Source of the DNA: Chitinophagaceae bacterium
Lineage (GTDB): Bacteria > Bacteroidota > Bacteroidia > Chitinophagales > Chitinophagaceae
Assembly: GCA_016786885.1 (NCBI GenBank)
Contig: JAEUVO010000076.1
Coordinates: 55,764 to 119,763, forward strand
DNA length: 64,000 nucleotides
Direction of reading: 5' to 3'
The notes under the pieces are model-generated. The model made no database searches. It worked only from the letters and a program-made list of their open reading frames with translations, and was not told where the DNA came from. This document shows positions 45,863 through 54,229 of the stretch, one piece after another (within the stretch, counting starts at the first letter, position 1; every line of letters begins with the position of its first letter). A program made the translations under genes and the position numbers.

Positions 45863-46777
45863 TTAGTTTTTGAACAAAGTCAGTACGTTTGCCAGCCTAT
45901 CCCTGAGTTCTTTCCTTGGAACAATAAAATCGAGGAAACCATGCTCGAGAATAAATTCACTCCGTTGAAAACCTTCTGGTAAATCTTTTTTGATTGTTTC
46001 TTTAATTACCCTGGGACCGGCGAAACCGATCAATGCACCAGGCTCTGCAATATTCAGATCACCGAGCATACCAAATGAAGCGGAGATACCACCAAAAGTC
46101 GGGTCTGTCAATAAGGAGATATAAGGAAGTTTGGCATCGCTTAATTGAGACAACTTGCCGCTTGTTTTAGCAAGCTGCATCAATGAAAAAGCACTTTCCA
46201 TCATACGGGCGCCACCACTTTTACTGATGACCATGTACGGCATATTATGTTGTATACAATAGTCTACAGCCCTTGCAAATTTTTCTCCCATTACACTTCC
46301 TAAGGAGCCCCCGATGAATTCAAAGTCCATACATGCAATGACAATATCATTGCCGCCAACTTTTCCTGCTGCCACTCTCATGGAATCTTTCAGATCGGTT
46401 TTACTCCAGATATCTTCCAGCCTTTTTTTATAAGGTTTCAGATCAGTGAATTCAAGAAAATCCTTACTACGGATGTTTTCAAACAATTCGCTGAACTCAC
46501 TGTTGTCAAACAGTATATCATAATACTCCTGGCTGTTGATACGATGATGGAAACTGCATTTTGGACAAACGAAGAGGTTCTCCTTTAATTCTGTGATGGT
46601 ACAAATGAAATTACATTCCGGGCATTTCACCCAAAGCCCTTCCGGCGTTTCTTTTTTCTCCGATGTTTTAGTGTTAATCCCTTTCTTGATACGTTTGAAC
46701 CAACTACTCCTGGTCTCCTCAGCTTTACCTTCATCACCAGTAAGATTGGCATCAAAATCTTCAAATTGTTTCGCCAT
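45863..46777 (-). CDS. accD: acetyl-CoA carboxylase carboxyltransferase subunit beta
   Basis: A 304-residue AccD, the beta subunit that transfers carboxyl from biotin to acetyl-CoA in fatty-acid synthesis. The zinc ribbon uses Cys52, Cys55, Cys71 and Cys74 (KCPECNF and VCPKCSF). The crotonase-fold core shows [20 protein letters not shown] and [12 protein letters not shown]. The end holds [20 protein letters not shown] charged N-terminal stretch (about 1-45) precedes the zinc ribbon. AccA, AccB and AccC are not in the window. It ends with a hairpin whose loop also seems to hold the smpB promoter box. Confidence 0.95.
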   Translation of the reverse strand: MAKQFEDFDANLTGDEGKAEETRSSWFKRIKKGINTKTSEKKETPEGLWVKCPECNFICTITELKENLFVCPKCSFHHRINSQEYYDILFDNSEFSELFENIRSKDFLEFTDLKPYKKRLEDIWSKTDLKDSMRVAAGKVGGNDIVIACMDFEFIGGSLGSVMGEKFARAVDYCIQHNMPYMVISKSGGARMMESAFSLMQLAKTSGKLSQLSDAKLPYISLLTDPTFGGISASFGMLGDLNIAEPGALIGFAGPRVIKETIKKDLPEGFQRSEFILEHGFLDFIVPRKELRDRLANVLTLFKN

Positions 46778-46811
46778 AACCGAATCTTGAGTTACAAATA
46801 TAGGAATTGAA

Positions 46812-46930
46812 CCCGGAAGTCTGATGTCAGATGCCTGAGGTCTGAAGTTTCAGATAAATCGACATTCACTACGGTACTGAAAACCTAAATTAGGTTCGTA
46901 CGACTTCTTACATCGGACATCTGATCTCAT
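46812..46930. repeat. imperfect inverted repeat between the S9 peptidase and accD
   Basis: The left arm (about 46812-46848, AGTCTGATGTCAGATGCCTG...) and right arm (about 46898-46930, CTTCTTACATCGGACATCTG...) match at roughly two thirds of positions when one is reverse-complemented. The loop holds a perfect palindrome AACCTAA-A-TTAGGTT (46882-46896) flanked by GTAC on both sides. It could be a transcript hairpin after the peptidase gene or a degenerate copy of a dispersed intergenic repeat. Confidence 0.45.
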
Positions 46931-49365
46931 TTCTTCAAAACGGTTTCAAATAGTTTAAATATTCGTTTGTACTCATCTGTCCAACTGCTGGGTTCTGTAA
47001 AACCATGGTCTTCCATTGGGTAAGATGCCAGTTCCCAGTTGTCTTTTCCTAATTCAATTAGCCGCTGTGTCAGTTTTACGGCATCCTGGTAATGAACATT
47101 AATATCAACCATGCCATGGCAAATAAGTAAATGGCCTTTCAGACCTTCCGCAAAATAAAAAGGAGAGCTTTTCCGGTAGGCGATACTATCTGTAAAAGGT
47201 TCATTCAGGATGTTTGAAGTATATCCATGGTTATAATTGGCCCAGTCTGTAACAGGCCTTAGTGCTGCACCGGCTGCAAAAACATCGGGTTCGGTAAACA
47301 TTCCCATTAAAGAAATGAAACCTCCATATGATCCACCATATAAACCGACATTTCGTGGATTGATCCCGAACATTTTTACAAGATATTTTACCGCATCTAC
47401 ATGATCGCTCAGGTCTTTTCCACCCATGTGACGGTAAATTCCTGTTCGCCAGTCACGGCCATAACCAGCACTGCCTCTATAGTCGATATCCATCACATAG
47501 TAACCATTATCTGCAAGCATGTTATTGAACATATATTCCCTGAAATAACTGCTCCACCATTTATGAGCATTCTGAAGATACCCGGCGCCATGCACAAATA
47601 ATACGGCAGGTTTGTTTGGATGAGGATTTGATGGCTTGTATAATCTGGCATATACCATAGCGCCATCATTTGCGGGGAACGTTATTACTTCAGGATCTTT
47701 CCATGCATAGGATTTAAACTCTTCGCTCTGTGCTTTGTTTGTTATCTGAATGGCTTCAGCCGGTTTTACATTCTTTCCTGCAGGCAGATTTTCCTGAACA
47801 TACAGTTCCCATGGTTTAGTAGAATAGGAGTGGAGGATGGCCAATTGTCTTTCATCCGGCGAAATGACTACCTGGTTAGCTCCGGTCATAGTCGTGATCT
47901 TCTCCTTTTTTCCGTCTGCAATGGTCAGGCGATAAAAATGTTGCTCACCGGGGTGCACTTCATTTGTGATGATATAAAAATATTTTTTATCCCTTGACAA
48001 TTGTACTTGTTGCACTTCATAGTTTCCTTTTGTAAGAGCTTTTTTCTCTCCCGTAGTCAGGCTGGATATATAAATATGAGAATATCCCATTGCTTCCGAA
48101 CGAAACCAAAAAATATTTTCATCGATCCATCCTGTATTTGTAGAACCAAATCCTCCGGTACCGGGCCCGCCGATCCATGCTTCGTCCCGCTGACGATCTA
48201 ATAGCGTTAAATTGCCCGTATTCTTATCCCACAACATTAACCAACGGTCTTTGTTATCCTGTGAACGAATTTCAATGACTGCGTTGGTTCCTTTCGGCGA
48301 CCATGAGATATTGCTGAAATTAACCGGGCGGTTTGCCGCTTTCTTTTTCCTTTCTTCCAATTGCTTTGGATAATCCTTTACATAATCCGGCAAATCCCGT
48401 ATACCAGGAATCGAATCTGTTTTTATATTGATAATGGTATCTTTTTCTCTGTCATAAATGAAAAATTCTGTGCTTCCCTGCAATGAACCCACCTTTGTTC
48501 TGGCGGGAATATCTGTTGTGAATCCTGTTTCGGTGACATAATTCGGAACAATGGTTGTTTTTGAACCTGTAGCAGCTTTAAATAACCGGTAGCTCACATA
48601 TCTGCCATCAGGACTAATTGTGAGTCCCTGCAATGATTTATCCTCAATATTTATACTTCTTAGTTCTTTTTCTTTAGGAATTGATTTATTGTAAACTTCT
48701 GCCAGTTCTCTTTTTTGCTTTCTTTCTTTCAGTACCTGGAAATATGCCAATTGATCATTTTGGAGCCATTGTTCCTGTTGATTACTACCTGTTCTTGTGA
48801 CAGGAGGAGTGCCTCCTGCCCTGGAAAATCCAGAAGATGCAGAGGTATTATCGCCGGTTTTAATGTTGGTCAGTTGCATAGTTTCACCTGTCGCAATATT
48901 CCAGGCATATAAATTCTGGTTCCTGTTGTATACAATCATCGTTTCATTAAAACAAAACTGGGGGCTACTCTCTCCATCAGTTGTTTGAGTGATGCGCTTC
49001 GTTTTACCTGATTTCACATCAACATAATAAATATCTCCGTTCCTTGAATACAGGTAGGCGGTTCTTGCCTGGTTATAAATAAAATTTCCCTGTGCATTCA
49101 GTGCCTGTTTTTGTTCAACAGAAGCTTTCGCAGGTATTCTATTTAAAACAGAAATATAATAGAGTGAATCAGCCGGAGCTTTGTCCGGGTTCCACATAAA
49201 GTAAAGTAACTGGCCGTCATTGCTCCAAAATGGCGAGGAAGGAGAACTACCTATCCATTTAGGGTCTCTCATAATTTTTTCAACGGAGAGTTTTTCAAGT
49301 TTCGCCTGGGAAAAAGCAGAAACAGTAATGAGCATTGATAAAACAAAAGCAGTTAAGAGCCGCAT
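46927..49365 (-). CDS. exported S9 family prolyl oligopeptidase / DPP-IV-like peptidase
   Basis: An 812-residue serine peptidase. A signal peptide (LLTAFVLSMLITVSAFSQ) leads to a beta-propeller (about 30-560, with WD40-like YSRNGDIYYVDVKSGK and SWSPKGTNAVIEI segments). The alpha/beta-hydrolase domain has Ser679 (LYGGSYGGF), Asp754 (HGMVDINVH) and His787 (MEDHGF). This architecture matches dipeptidyl peptidase IV or acylaminoacyl peptidase types that cleave di- or oligopeptides after proline or release dipeptides. The exported location suits periplasmic peptide use. The gene stands alone upstream of the inverted repeat. Exact cleavage preference is unknown. Confidence 0.92.
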   Translation of the reverse strand: MRLLTAFVLSMLITVSAFSQAKLEKLSVEKIMRDPKWIGSSPSSPFWSNDGQLLYFMWNPDKAPADSLYYISVLNRIPAKASVEQKQALNAQGNFIYNQARTAYLYSRNGDIYYVDVKSGKTKRITQTTDGESSPQFCFNETMIVYNRNQNLYAWNIATGETMQLTNIKTGDNTSASSGFSRAGGTPPVTRTGSNQQEQWLQNDQLAYFQVLKERKQKRELAEVYNKSIPKEKELRSINIEDKSLQGLTISPDGRYVSYRLFKAATGSKTTIVPNYVTETGFTTDIPARTKVGSLQGSTEFFIYDREKDTIINIKTDSIPGIRDLPDYVKDYPKQLEERKKKAANRPVNFSNISWSPKGTNAVIEIRSQDNKDRWLMLWDKNTGNLTLLDRQRDEAWIGGPGTGGFGSTNTGWIDENIFWFRSEAMGYSHIYISSLTTGEKKALTKGNYEVQQVQLSRDKKYFYIITNEVHPGEQHFYRLTIADGKKEKITTMTGANQVVISPDERQLAILHSYSTKPWELYVQENLPAGKNVKPAEAIQITNKAQSEEFKSYAWKDPEVITFPANDGAMVYARLYKPSNPHPNKPAVLFVHGAGYLQNAHKWWSSYFREYMFNNMLADNGYYVMDIDYRGSAGYGRDWRTGIYRHMGGKDLSDHVDAVKYLVKMFGINPRNVGLYGGSYGGFISLMGMFTEPDVFAAGAALRPVTDWANYNHGYTSNILNEPFTDSIAYRKSSPFYFAEGLKGHLLICHGMVDINVHYQDAVKLTQRLIELGKDNWELASYPMEDHGFTEPSSWTDEYKRIFKLFETVLKK

Positions 49366-49448
49366 AATTGAAATATTTAGCTATAAATATATCGAGAAAA
49401 GAAATTAGCTAACACTCAATTACAGGAAAATCAACAGGGGCAGTTCCT

Positions 49449-49808
49449 TTAATTATTCGGAGCACCACTGTCGATCCAGCAAAGGATAGAATTCTTTTGT
49501 GAAGCGGAAAGAGAGCTTCCCTGTGGCATAAGACCAGAAGCCACGGCCGATCTGATAGCAGTTCGGGCATTAAAAATAGCGGAATAGCTTGTCAATGATC
49601 CGGGGCCATTGGTACTACCACTGGCATGACAACCAATATTTGAAGCACAAGTAGATTGGAAAATCGGGTTGACATCTGCAGCAAATGCTTTATTGGTTAC
49701 TGTGTTGCAATCTAAGGCAGATGAACCTCCGTCATTATCTTTACTGCAGGAAACAAGTAATACAAATACCAGAACTGATAAAAGGGTAAAGGACTTCGAT
49801 ACAGACAT
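49449..49808 (-). CDS. lipoprotein with CX5CH cytochrome-like motif, 119 aa
   Basis: Lipobox FVLLVSC (Cys21). The rest resembles short cytochrome c-like or PSCyt-type domains: NPIFQSTCASNIGCHASG supplies CX5CH, GSLTSYSAI follows, and LMPQGSSLSASQKNSILCWIDSG closes like the MP...L..dqi..i..WI..GA pattern of cytochrome c lipoproteins in Bacteroidota. The spacing (five residues between the cysteines) is not the standard CXXCH, so haem attachment is doubtful. A disulfide or metal site is as likely. It stands alone. Confidence 0.7.
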   Translation of the reverse strand: MSVSKSFTLLSVLVFVLLVSCSKDNDGGSSALDCNTVTNKAFAADVNPIFQSTCASNIGCHASGSTNGPGSLTSYSAIFNARTAIRSAVASGLMPQGSSLSASQKNSILCWIDSGAPNN

Positions 49809-49900
49809 AGTAAAAAATTTACAGATAAATCGGTTTTCAGATACAGATTAACGGCAAAAGTTTAACCAAAGTTGCCTTCTGAGGGAAAATTTTCTACTTT

Positions 49901-50785
49901 TCAGATAATTTCTGCAATATGACGGTGAATATTTTGAGCAAGAATTTCTGTCGGAACATCATTTGAGTCCCCTCCAAAAGGATCTTCAATCTCTTCGGCA
50001 ATCAATTCAAGGCTGGCCAGAACATAAAAAACAAAAGCAACAACCGGCACTACATAAAATCCCAGTTGAAAGACATAACCGAAAGGAAGTGTCATAATAT
50101 AAAAGAAGATGAACTTTTTAATAAACACACTATATGAAAAAGGGATTGGGGTATTCTTTATCCTTTCACAGGCGCCGCAGATATCAGTGAAGGATTGCAG
50201 TTCCGCATTCAGAAAAAGTAATTGTTCACCCGTAATTTTGTTTTCCTTATATAGTGTATTAATATGCTGATACATCAGCAGTGCTACCTGGTTGGGAATA
50301 TGTTTTTGGTGATCGATATGTTGAAATACATGTTTGTGTTCTTCGTCTTCAAAAAGCTCAACCCTGGTCTGTTCCTTGTGCAGGTGATTATGCAGGGCAT
50401 AGGCATAAGCAGGGATAATTTTCCTGAAAAAAGAACGAAACTCTTTATCATCATTTGGCAGGATGGTATCAAGCTTCATAGCAAAGTTGCGGCTGTTATT
50501 GACAAGGCTTCCCCAGAGTTTGCGTCCTTCCCACCACCGGTCATAGGCTGTATTGGTACGAAAGACAAGTAACATGGAAATGGCGAAACCAAGTAAGGTG
50601 TGCATCACAGGAATATTTCTTACATAGTTCTTTTCAGACAGTTTCCAGTAGTCCAACTCAAGCCAGGCAATAATTCCTGAATAGGCACTTATTGCAAGGA
50701 TAAGAGGCAATAACTGGCGAAAAGTATCCGCTTTATGAAAACGGGTAATAAACGTAAACCAATCTTTGGTATTATAAGAAATCAT
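49901..50785 (-). CDS. bestrophin-family anion channel
   Basis: A 294-residue bestrophin/UPF0187 channel. ATG 50785 is chosen because bacterial members begin M-I-x-Y-N-x-K-D-W and the upstream start would be TTG. Helices lie near residues 26-45, 55-75, 215-235 and 240-262. Family marks are AYDRWWEGRKLWGSLVNNSRNFA, HNHLH, and the neck-side helix followed by EEIEDPFGGDSNDVP near the end. Bacterial bestrophins form pentameric anion or cation channels. Selectivity here is unknown. It stands alone with weak flanking signals. Confidence 0.92.
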   Translation of the reverse strand: MISYNTKDWFTFITRFHKADTFRQLLPLILAISAYSGIIAWLELDYWKLSEKNYVRNIPVMHTLLGFAISMLLVFRTNTAYDRWWEGRKLWGSLVNNSRNFAMKLDTILPNDDKEFRSFFRKIIPAYAYALHNHLHKEQTRVELFEDEEHKHVFQHIDHQKHIPNQVALLMYQHINTLYKENKITGEQLLFLNAELQSFTDICGACERIKNTPIPFSYSVFIKKFIFFYIMTLPFGYVFQLGFYVVPVVAFVFYVLASLELIAEEIEDPFGGDSNDVPTEILAQNIHRHIAEII

Positions 50786-50909
50786 TCTGCCATTTTTTCT
50801 CAAAAATAAGCACTAAACAATGTATCCAAGAAATATACCTGCAGACAAAGACAAAACTGGCATAGCCAGGGCACTTAACTAGGAGAATGACAATTATATT
50901 TTATTAAGA

Positions 50910-51947
50910 TCAGACTATCAGCAGTATTTCTTTTTCCAGCATGTAATCGCTATATACCCATTCCAAAAAGTCAATATTGCCTTGTAACAAAAACATGTAT
51001 AAGGATGCTATCCTGACTCTCCACCATCTTTTGAAAATCACGAACAGTTTTGATAAAGAAAATGTTCGTTTAAATCCATCAACAATGATCAAGTCATCAA
51101 TGATATTTATGGTGTGTATTTTATTAATCCCTTTATTATTTTTTCTTTTTTGAATCTCAATTGACATATGAAATTCTTCTTCAATAGCAGACTCAGATAT
51201 TTTTTTCACTTTATTTATGATAATTGACTTACCATAATCTTTTTCACAATCCTGTAAGGGCCTGTAAATATCTCCGTTGACTCTGATAAAGTCACCGGCA
51301 GGCCTTGTTCCTTTTAGCCCTGTTTTAAGGGGATTACCCGGATGAGATATGTATTGACCATTAAACTGATCAGCATAATATACCCAGGATTCATACATAG
51401 ATCTGTTATTCTTACTTCTCTGCATTCCAAAAACCCAGTACTTATTGTCGTGCTGCAAAATAGTGGCATCATGTAATGCTTCGTGAATCAGGTGATCAGA
51501 AAGTGAAATGTTCCCGGAGGCAGGGTTATACTCATAGCATGACAGTTTTCCCGTTTCAGAAGTTTCCGGCACAATAAAGAACTTATTATTTTCCTGTAAT
51601 ACATAGGGATAGGATATATGAAACTCCCTGGCCAGTACTTTATCATGACTCAGTACGGTAAAATTTTTATCAATCTTCATTCGCCAGATACTTCCGGTGC
51701 CCGGATGATCATAGAACCTTTCATAAAAAATATCATATGTATTATCATCTGCTTTTACAATAAATGGGTCCGCCCAGTTATCTTCAAGATCACTGATAGG
51801 GAACCAGGTAATTTCAGGGTCAAAATGTTTTGACCTGATCATATCTTCTGCATTGGCTTTGGTGATTCCAATCACCCATTGTCCATAAAAAAACTTATGG
51901 TTAAAATGATAATTTAGCTTGAATAATATTTTTTTGAAGAGGTTCAT
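50910..51947 (-). CDS. GINT1_N-like (glucosamine inositolphosphorylceramide transferase N-terminal) protein
   Basis: A 345-residue protein from ATG 51947; a TTG 29 codons upstream is less likely. The sequence matches the beta-propeller-like domain found N-terminal to GINT-type glycosyltransferases and formyltransferases. The marks are NWADPFIVKADDNTYDIFYERFYDHPGTGSIW, EFHISYPYVLQENNKFFIVPETSETGK and HDATILQHDNKYWVFGMQ. The C-terminal ~65 residues are basic and helical. The transferase module normally following this domain is absent. Such stand-alone copies often lie in polysaccharide or cell-wall gene clusters, which I do not see here. Function is inferred only as carbohydrate recognition or processing. 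Confidence 0.72.
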   Translation of the reverse strand: MNLFKKILFKLNYHFNHKFFYGQWVIGITKANAEDMIRSKHFDPEITWFPISDLEDNWADPFIVKADDNTYDIFYERFYDHPGTGSIWRMKIDKNFTVLSHDKVLAREFHISYPYVLQENNKFFIVPETSETGKLSCYEYNPASGNISLSDHLIHEALHDATILQHDNKYWVFGMQRSKNNRSMYESWVYYADQFNGQYISHPGNPLKTGLKGTRPAGDFIRVNGDIYRPLQDCEKDYGKSIIINKVKKISESAIEEEFHMSIEIQKRKNNKGINKIHTINIIDDLIIVDGFKRTFSLSKLFVIFKRWWRVRIASLYMFLLQGNIDFLEWVYSDYMLEKEILLIV

Positions 51948-52067
51948 CGTTAGTGTATAAAGTGATAACTTAAATTTTGAATTTATAAAACCTGTTATGT
52001 CATTACTCTGGTCTGTATTTACATGACCAGGCAAAATCCATAGAATAGAAATTTCTTTCGCTTAATA

Positions 52068-52172
52068 CTATTCTTTCAGTTTATAAAAATATTCCGGCAG
52101 GATATTGCTTCGGTCAACGAAACCGGCAGCAATGAATCGAGATACGATGGCTTTGATGGAATTTTCGTACAT
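52068..52172 (-). pseudogene. possible small ORF or gene remnant, 34 codons
   Basis: ATG 52172 to TAG 52068 encodes MYENSIKAIVSRFIAAGFV and a charged tail (LPEYFYKLKE). The same frame is open upstream for about 20 more codons without a start. The charged amphipathic helix and tail look like the C-terminus of a real protein rather than noise. I do not recognise the family, so it could be a remnant of a lost neighbour or a chance frame. Confidence 0.3.
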
Positions 52173-52360
52173 GTGAGTTAATATAAAGGTTAAATGGTGG
52201 TTTGTGCTTGTAAAATACAACAAAAAGAGGAGTTCTTATAGCAGATTAAAAGTTATCGTATTATTACTATTGATCCTAACCCATTTATAATCAGGATAGC
52301 AATACTTAAATACATTTAAGAAAGTAATATTTTCAGCGGCTCAGAGCAAATAATTTAAAA

Positions 52361-52390
52361 AAAAAGACCGGCTTTATGACCGGTCTTTTT
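52361..52390. terminator. terminator after the subtilase gene
   Basis: Perfect 11-bp stem AAAAAGACCGG / CCGGTCTTTTT with an 8-base loop; both arms end in A/T runs. Confidence 0.85.
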
Positions 52391-52411
52391 ATATCAAACT
52401 ATAATTAGTAC

Positions 52412-54091
52412 TTAGTTCTTTTTAACTGCCTTTACTTTTGAAGAAGGTTTTACCGGCACAGGCTTTCTTTCTCCTTTAATTGTTGCTGCCAGCTTTATTG
52501 CTTCATAAGCATTTACCAACCCGCCTGATTTGCTCAACTCAGTAAGAGCCACCATTTCTTCATTGCCTGGATTTTTTACTTTCTCAACCGGTTTTTGAGA
52601 AGATTTTTCAATGATCATTTTTACTTGCCGGGCACTAAGGTTTGGATAATATTCCATAATAAATGCAGCAAGACCTGCCACAACAGGAGAGGCCATACTC
52701 GTACCTTGCAGGTTCTGGTATGTATTGCCCCCCGGAACTGTAGCATAAATTTTTACACCCGGTGCAAATACATCTACCTCTTTCTTACCATAGTTTGAAA
52801 AATTTGCAGTAAGCCCACCTGCTTTGGGGTCACCACTGGCACCAACAGTTATCCAGTTGTTAGGACGGGTACCATCTAATAATTGTGGTGTCGGGTAGTT
52901 AAAAGTTGTATCAAGATTTTTTGCATCATTTCCCGCTGCGTGAACCATCAGCACGCCTTTACTTTCTGCATACTTAACAGCATCATCCACCCATTTTTTC
53001 TCGGGAGAAAAGCCTTTTCCAAAACTCATATTGATCACCCTGGCACCATTATCCACTGCATACCGTATCGCCAACGCTATATCCTTGTCATGCTCATCTC
53101 CATCAGGTACGGCACGAAGGGACATGATTTTTACATTACCTGCAATACCATCCATGCCTTTCCCATTATTACGGGCTGCTGCAATAATACCAGATACATG
53201 TGTTCCGTGTAATGCAGATTTATTGCTTACCATCACATCATTATTCCCATAAAACTTATCATTAAAATCGGCGTAATTGTCTTTAACAATATCTGCCCTG
53301 TATGGAGTAGGGGGTGTACTGCCAGCTTCCGCCTTTTTTTCTTCCCCTGCAACAAAATCTCCAAATCCTTCCAAAAACTCAACATTAGTTGTCTCCAGCG
53401 CATCATTTCCGGACATAAGACTGAATAAGGCATTCTTTGCTTTTTTTACACTTGCATCATCCGAGTTAAATTCGCCCAATTCTTTACCAGTGTATTTTTC
53501 TTTGCCCATAGCTTTACGGAGAATGCTGTCGCTTTTGAGGCAATTGGTGTAAGCCCTTTTCAGAAAGATCAGCTCAAGTCCGCTGTCTTTGCTACTGCCG
53601 GCCACTTCTTTTTCTGAACGCTTCCACATTTCATACTCAAAAGCATCTTCTTTTGAAAGAGCGGAAACAACTATGTCTTTTCCCTCATACTTGCTTTTGA
53701 ATTTATGGTAGACCCTGGCGGCTTCGTAAGAGTCTTTTTCTACACTTTTGCCATCCCGGCCTCCGAGAAAATTCCAGCCATAAATATCATCCACATAGCC
53801 GTTCTTATCATCATCAATCCCATTACCGGGGATCTCTTTTGGGTTTTTCCAAAGAACAGTTTTCAAATCTTCATGCAGTGTGTCGATTCCAGAGTCGATC
53901 ACGGCTACGATAATGGTGTTACTTTTTAATTTTTTTGATTTTACGAATTCATAGGCTTTGTCAACACTAATTCCATAATAGCCTGAAGTGGCTTTATCCA
54001 TGGTGTGCCAGCCTTTGGGTACTTCATCTTTTTGTGCAAACAGGGCTGAAGAAACCAGCCCCAGGATAGCAAGCAAACGGGTACGTTTCAT
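52412..54091 (-). CDS. exported subtilisin-family (S8) serine peptidase
   Basis: A 559-residue subtilase from ATG 54091 (signal MKRTRLLAILGLVSSALFAQ); ATG 54103 would add four residues. The triad is Asp66 (VIDSGID), His298 (LHGTHVSGI) and Ser465 (GTSMASP), with the oxyanion Asn in HAAGNDAKN. Between Asp and His an insertion of about 230 residues is far longer than in simple subtilisins. It is charged and helical (VVSALSKEDAFEYEMWKRSE...) and is known from several Bacteroidota S8 peptidases. The C-terminal tail is basic (KPVPVKPSSKVKAVKKN). A T9SS tail is not evident. Substrate unknown. Confidence 0.9.
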   Translation of the reverse strand: MKRTRLLAILGLVSSALFAQKDEVPKGWHTMDKATSGYYGISVDKAYEFVKSKKLKSNTIIVAVIDSGIDTLHEDLKTVLWKNPKEIPGNGIDDDKNGYVDDIYGWNFLGGRDGKSVEKDSYEAARVYHKFKSKYEGKDIVVSALSKEDAFEYEMWKRSEKEVAGSSKDSGLELIFLKRAYTNCLKSDSILRKAMGKEKYTGKELGEFNSDDASVKKAKNALFSLMSGNDALETTNVEFLEGFGDFVAGEEKKAEAGSTPPTPYRADIVKDNYADFNDKFYGNNDVMVSNKSALHGTHVSGIIAAARNNGKGMDGIAGNVKIMSLRAVPDGDEHDKDIALAIRYAVDNGARVINMSFGKGFSPEKKWVDDAVKYAESKGVLMVHAAGNDAKNLDTTFNYPTPQLLDGTRPNNWITVGASGDPKAGGLTANFSNYGKKEVDVFAPGVKIYATVPGGNTYQNLQGTSMASPVVAGLAAFIMEYYPNLSARQVKMIIEKSSQKPVEKVKNPGNEEMVALTELSKSGGLVNAYEAIKLAATIKGERKPVPVKPSSKVKAVKKN

Positions 54092-54173
54092 TGTTATGTT
54101 CATTTGTTTGATTTTATACTACAAATTTGGTAAAGGCGTAAAAATACTGATTACCATTCATACATTTTGCACA

Positions 54174-54200
54174 AATAAAAGCCCCGTCAGACGAGGCTTT
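54174..54200 (-). terminator. terminator after the four-repeat TSP3-OmpA gene
   Basis: On the minus strand AAAGCCTCGT pairs with ACGGGGCTTT around a short loop with one mismatch, ending TTTTATTTG, about 30 bases after the stop. Confidence 0.65.
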
Positions 54201-54229
54201 AGCGTTTTTTTGACGAATGGTAAAGGTTA

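Larger units (their letters stand above)
51948..52411. other. intergenic stretch
   Basis: A 464-base gap. It holds a 34-codon remnant-like frame (listed separately) and the terminator of the subtilase. No other gene or RNA structure was seen. The leader of the GINT1_N-like gene may start inside it. Confidence 0.5.

Noticed and set aside
46800..46826. tRNA T-arm-like sequence GGGTTCAATTCC on the minus strand
   Set aside because: The flanking stems do not pair and no acceptor, D or anticodon arm is present.
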